A DNA stretch of 64,000 nucleotides from Smittia aterrima. Taxonomy: Eukaryota; Arthropoda; Insecta; Diptera; Chironomidae. The stretch is from NCBI GenBank assembly GCA_033063855.1, contig CP093830.1:7192854-7256853 (forward strand), in the 5' to 3' direction. Made by a program: the position numbers and the translations under genes. Position 1 is the stretch's first letter. Each line of letters opens with the position of its first letter. Below, piece by piece: positions 60,601-64,000 of this stretch. The notes under the pieces are model-generated. The model saw nothing but the letters and a program-made list of their open reading frames with translations. It was not told the origin of the DNA and searched no databases.

Positions 60601-63600
60601 AGGCAAGAACGTTTTCTTATATTTTTCTGTTGTTTTTCTTCGTTCGTTTGCGCTCTCCTTCTGGTGTTTACAACCACCTGTTGAACGCAAGATTCTTTGC
60701 CTTTTCTTTCCTCGCGCTCGACAGCCTGAGAGACACACGCTTATAAAAATTCATGGATGGTGAAAGGAGAAATCTTTACGGCAGAAAAATGTTTATCAGC
60801 GAGAAGAAGCGAGGGCGGCAAGTAAAGCGAAAAGTCGAAGACGTTGTTATTATATTAAATTGACAACAAAACATATTTATGTTTGCTGGCACACTCGCGA
60901 ACAAGTGTAAGGAAGTTTGGCGTTAAGAATAACAAATTTATAGACTTCGTCTTTGCTCCGTGATGTGTGTGAGCTGTGCGAGGAAATTTATACAGCGAAT
61001 TACTCGTCTGCCGAGGTTAGGCGTGGGGGAGACTAAGTGTGTGTTTAAGGGGGAGCAAACATGTCATTTTAGAAGCAGAGAACTCTCAATCGGATATTAA
61101 AAAATAGCGCAGACAATAAAAATGTTTTCCGTCAAGTATTTACACGAAAAGTGTTCAGTGACGAGCTCCCCCTCTGGTCTTGACATCGCACAATCACAAA
61201 GCGAATTCAATAAAAAGAGGAAGAAAATGTCCTGACAAAGCAGAAAGAGAAAAAAAAACTCGTTACATTTATGTTCGAGTAAATAAAGTTTGAGCTTGTC
61301 GCAGTTGTCGACGAATTTGTATAATAAAAGTCTCCATCAGCGATAGGATTGTTGTGGATTAATGCAATGCTTGGGTTTATTCGCTTCGAAGATGCTAAGT
61401 TATTATTGGCAGCATGTTCAGAGGAAACTTCTCCGATTTCCACATTGAACATACAATCGAGTCGAAGGAAATTATTCAGCGTGGAAGAACTCAACTGATA
61501 AGTCCATCAACTTAATTGAAATTTCGATGAATGGGCGAAATACGAGAAAGCACGTGAACAAGTTTACTTGGTTAGTGGGAAGTAAAGAAAATCATCGGGA
61601 GGATTTGGAATTCAAGTCGCTGGTGCGTGCTTTATTTCGATGAATCACTGGAGGGCACTTTTCGTAAGGCACGCATAATATCGCATTAACGTTATTTACT
61701 TTCTGTCGGAAAAATCCGCTTTTCACTTCGACTTCCTTGCTGCGAAAGATGAAGATGATGATGAGAACGAAGGAGATTGCTTTCTTGTCTGTCCACAAAG
61801 TCCCATTTGGAGATCGGGAGAGAGAGGAACATTTGTTCTCCTCCTCGACTTCATGACTTTGTGTGCACTAAGAACATCAACAGCGTAATAAAATAAACAT
61901 GCAAGGAAATCTGTTTGAACAGTGATTCTCTCGACAATCTCATGGACACGTCTTTTCTTTTGTTTGTTATTCCCGCGCTTTTAAACGCCACAGAATAAAT
62001 GTAAATTTTATGACTGACTGGAGTGGAAAATATGTTCGCAATTTAGAGCAGAGGGGGAAGTGGAGATTTCGCGATGTAGATAGGCGATGAAGCCATAATT
62101 TATAACGTCACAATCTGCGATCAATTTGTAAAGTCGTTTGTCGTGTCATCAGTTTAATCACCTGATCACATTATTTCGTAATTTCTGTCACGTTCTCAAT
62201 CAACTAGCGAATTGCCCGTAAATCAATTTGACGATTATTTCGTTTTGTTTGTCTTCGAATGGAAATATTTGCTGACAAAGCGCCTTCGTCTATGAAGCGT
62301 TACAGTTGATTGTGATGTTTACTTTGCTATTGACTGATGGGGTGACGTCTAAGCAAAGTCCTCTCAGCAAGGAAATCATCCCCCCGATGAGAATGATTAG
62401 AGGGGATTGTGTTTCGAGTAATTAATCAATTTGCTATTATGCGGAAATATCTTTCTTGTAATCACAGCCTCTGTTACATCATCGACAACTTGTTGTGATT
62501 CAAATTGAATAAAATTGCGATAAAATGGTAAATTCATTGACTGAGTCAATTTGTGAAGAGAAATGCTTCTCGATTTATCTTCTTGATGTGGATTGAGTCG
62601 ATTCAATCGACGTAAGAGACCGAGAGGGAGATCAATCTTTTGCTGACTCTTCTTTTTCCTTAACCTACCTTTAAACGCGACTATTGTCTTCCTCGTAATC
62701 CTCACAACAAAAATTCCGGCACTCGCGTCTGGTATTTCCCCGACTTCCTTCGCTACCCTAATTTCAAAAAACAAAGCACAACTATTTCCCTATCGAAATT
62801 CCCCCATTGCGTTTAACGATTAAATTATTGAGAATAAAAGTCTCCCTCTGACTTCGCGACCTGTGTGTTGTATGTTGCCAGCGCAAAGTTACGCGATAAA
62901 CTAACAATTCCTCGAGGCGAAATATTTTCACAAGCAGAAAAACGAGAGAGGCGAGTGAAACTATTTTTCAAGTTGTTGTTGTAAATGTTCATTTATTTCG
63001 CGCGGGGGCGAAACAAAACAAAAAAAAGGGAAAAACTGCAATCACAGGGTGATCCATTCAATTGAAAGAGTTTCTGAAGAACCTTTTTCAATTAAGTTCT
63101 CTTCATTATTATTCATGGCCTTGTCACATCGTCTAGCTTCACATCCGACTTTGAAGCACTCAGCCAATAAATTCACTCGTCGAGTTATTATTAGACCTTT
63201 GTTTATGAACGAACGGCAACTTTACTTCTCATGAAAAATCCCTCAAACAAACAGAATTTTTATAGAGTTCGCTTCTCCGCGACGTGCGTTATTCCCTTTC
63301 ACATGATTTTCGCTCATCCCCATCATCATCATCGGTTGGTAAACAAAACAACAAAGCGAATATATCGTTGATGGTAGCAATTGGCAAATAAAGTATAATT
63401 ATGAGGGGATGATTCGACTGTAAACTGGACGTGTTTTCCCCTAAAGCTTCGTTGGCGCGTTTAATGTTCATTTCGTTTATCGCTTTTTCCTTCGTCGTGT
63501 TGCGAAAAAAAAAGCAGAAATCGCTTCGAATGCTCATGTGCTTCGATGTGGATGGGGCAGAACAATGTTTAGCGCCTATTAATTGCTTCTCGTAACGGTG

Positions 63601-64000
63601 AAAGCCTCACGCTCATATCAGAGGGCGGCGAATTATCGTTTAATTTGCAGAAAGCGAGCGTGAAAATATTTCAATCAGAATTTCACGCGAGAGAGACAAA
63701 AAACGCGTTCAACTCGAAAGCAGCATCAACTTTCAATGAAGCAATTTAAATTCTGAGTTTTTTTTTTTGTACAGAAACTTCCTCTGCTGTTGCTTTGGAG
63801 TTAAGAGATTTCCAACAAACGAGGAGGTGGCAAACTGTAAATGAAGCAGAGTTTATTAGTTTTGATGAGCCGTAATTGCTCGCAACACTGTGGTGGGGTT
63901 TCAATCCCCCTTTCGCTTCCCGTTCTCCCCCTCACGTTTCACGAAAATGGAAACTTAAGTAGTTGAAAGTGTGAAATTGGATTTGAGAAGGGTTTTCTCG
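57700..64000. other. no convincing gene, right end of window
   Basis: AT-rich sequence with GA/TC runs. Two weak exon-like stretches were seen, at 58910-59110 (plus, after an acceptor) and 62669-62757 (minus, bounded by splice signals); both are discussed as observations. No RNA gene or repeat array was noticed. Confidence 0.45.

Noticed and set aside
61665..61674. TAAGGCACGC, identical to the first ten bases of miR-124
   Set aside because: miR-124 is conserved along its whole mature length and the following bases differ; no hairpin is evident.

Overview
The window is nuclear DNA of an insect, most likely a true fly and perhaps a nematoceran such as a midge. This rests on its AT-rich background, short GT-AG introns mixed with introns of 1-3 kb, TATA boxes ahead of compact secreted-protein genes, and above all a recognisable Zelda-type zinc-finger factor and a klingon/lachesin-type Ig-FN3 adhesion gene. 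There is no sign of bacterial or organellar DNA. The species cannot be named from the sequence.

Layout, left to right. (1) 466-6748 (+): the last eight exons of a GPI-anchored Ig/FN3 cell-adhesion gene; its first exons lie left of the window. (2) 8603-9739 (-): a five-exon secreted chitin-binding (peritrophin-like) protein with Thr/Pro repeats and a Pro/Gln/Trp repeat tail, convergent with gene 1. (3) 12024-13621 (-): a three-exon secreted S28-family (prolyl carboxypeptidase-like) protein whose catalytic Ser and His appear replaced, so probably a pseudoprotease. (4) 13.7-27.4 kb: gene-poor DNA, presumably the regulatory side of the next gene. (5) 27928-31711 (+): the Zelda (zld/vfl) homologue, two coding exons, seven C2H2 fingers and a row of SUMO-consensus sites, followed by about 3 kb of AT-rich 3' UTR. 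(6) 34945-35956 (-): a two-exon gene for an unrecognised membrane or secreted protein, convergent with Zelda. (7) 36-54 kb: a long gene-poor stretch. (8) 54048-54113 (+): a possible signal-peptide exon. (9) 55712-57696 (-): a two-exon gene for an unrecognised 296-residue protein. (10) 57.7-64 kb: no convincing gene.

The genes do not form one pathway; this is ordinary insect gene order with a developmental regulator inside a large non-coding domain. The points most worth a second look are the two overlapping open frames at the start of Zelda exon 2, which different 3' splice sites can select and which decide whether the DNA-binding cluster is made; the S28 pseudoenzyme; the unusual chitin-binding repeat protein; and the two unrecognised spliced genes. 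All exon models were made by eye from splice signals and reading-frame phase; none has been checked against RNA or databases.
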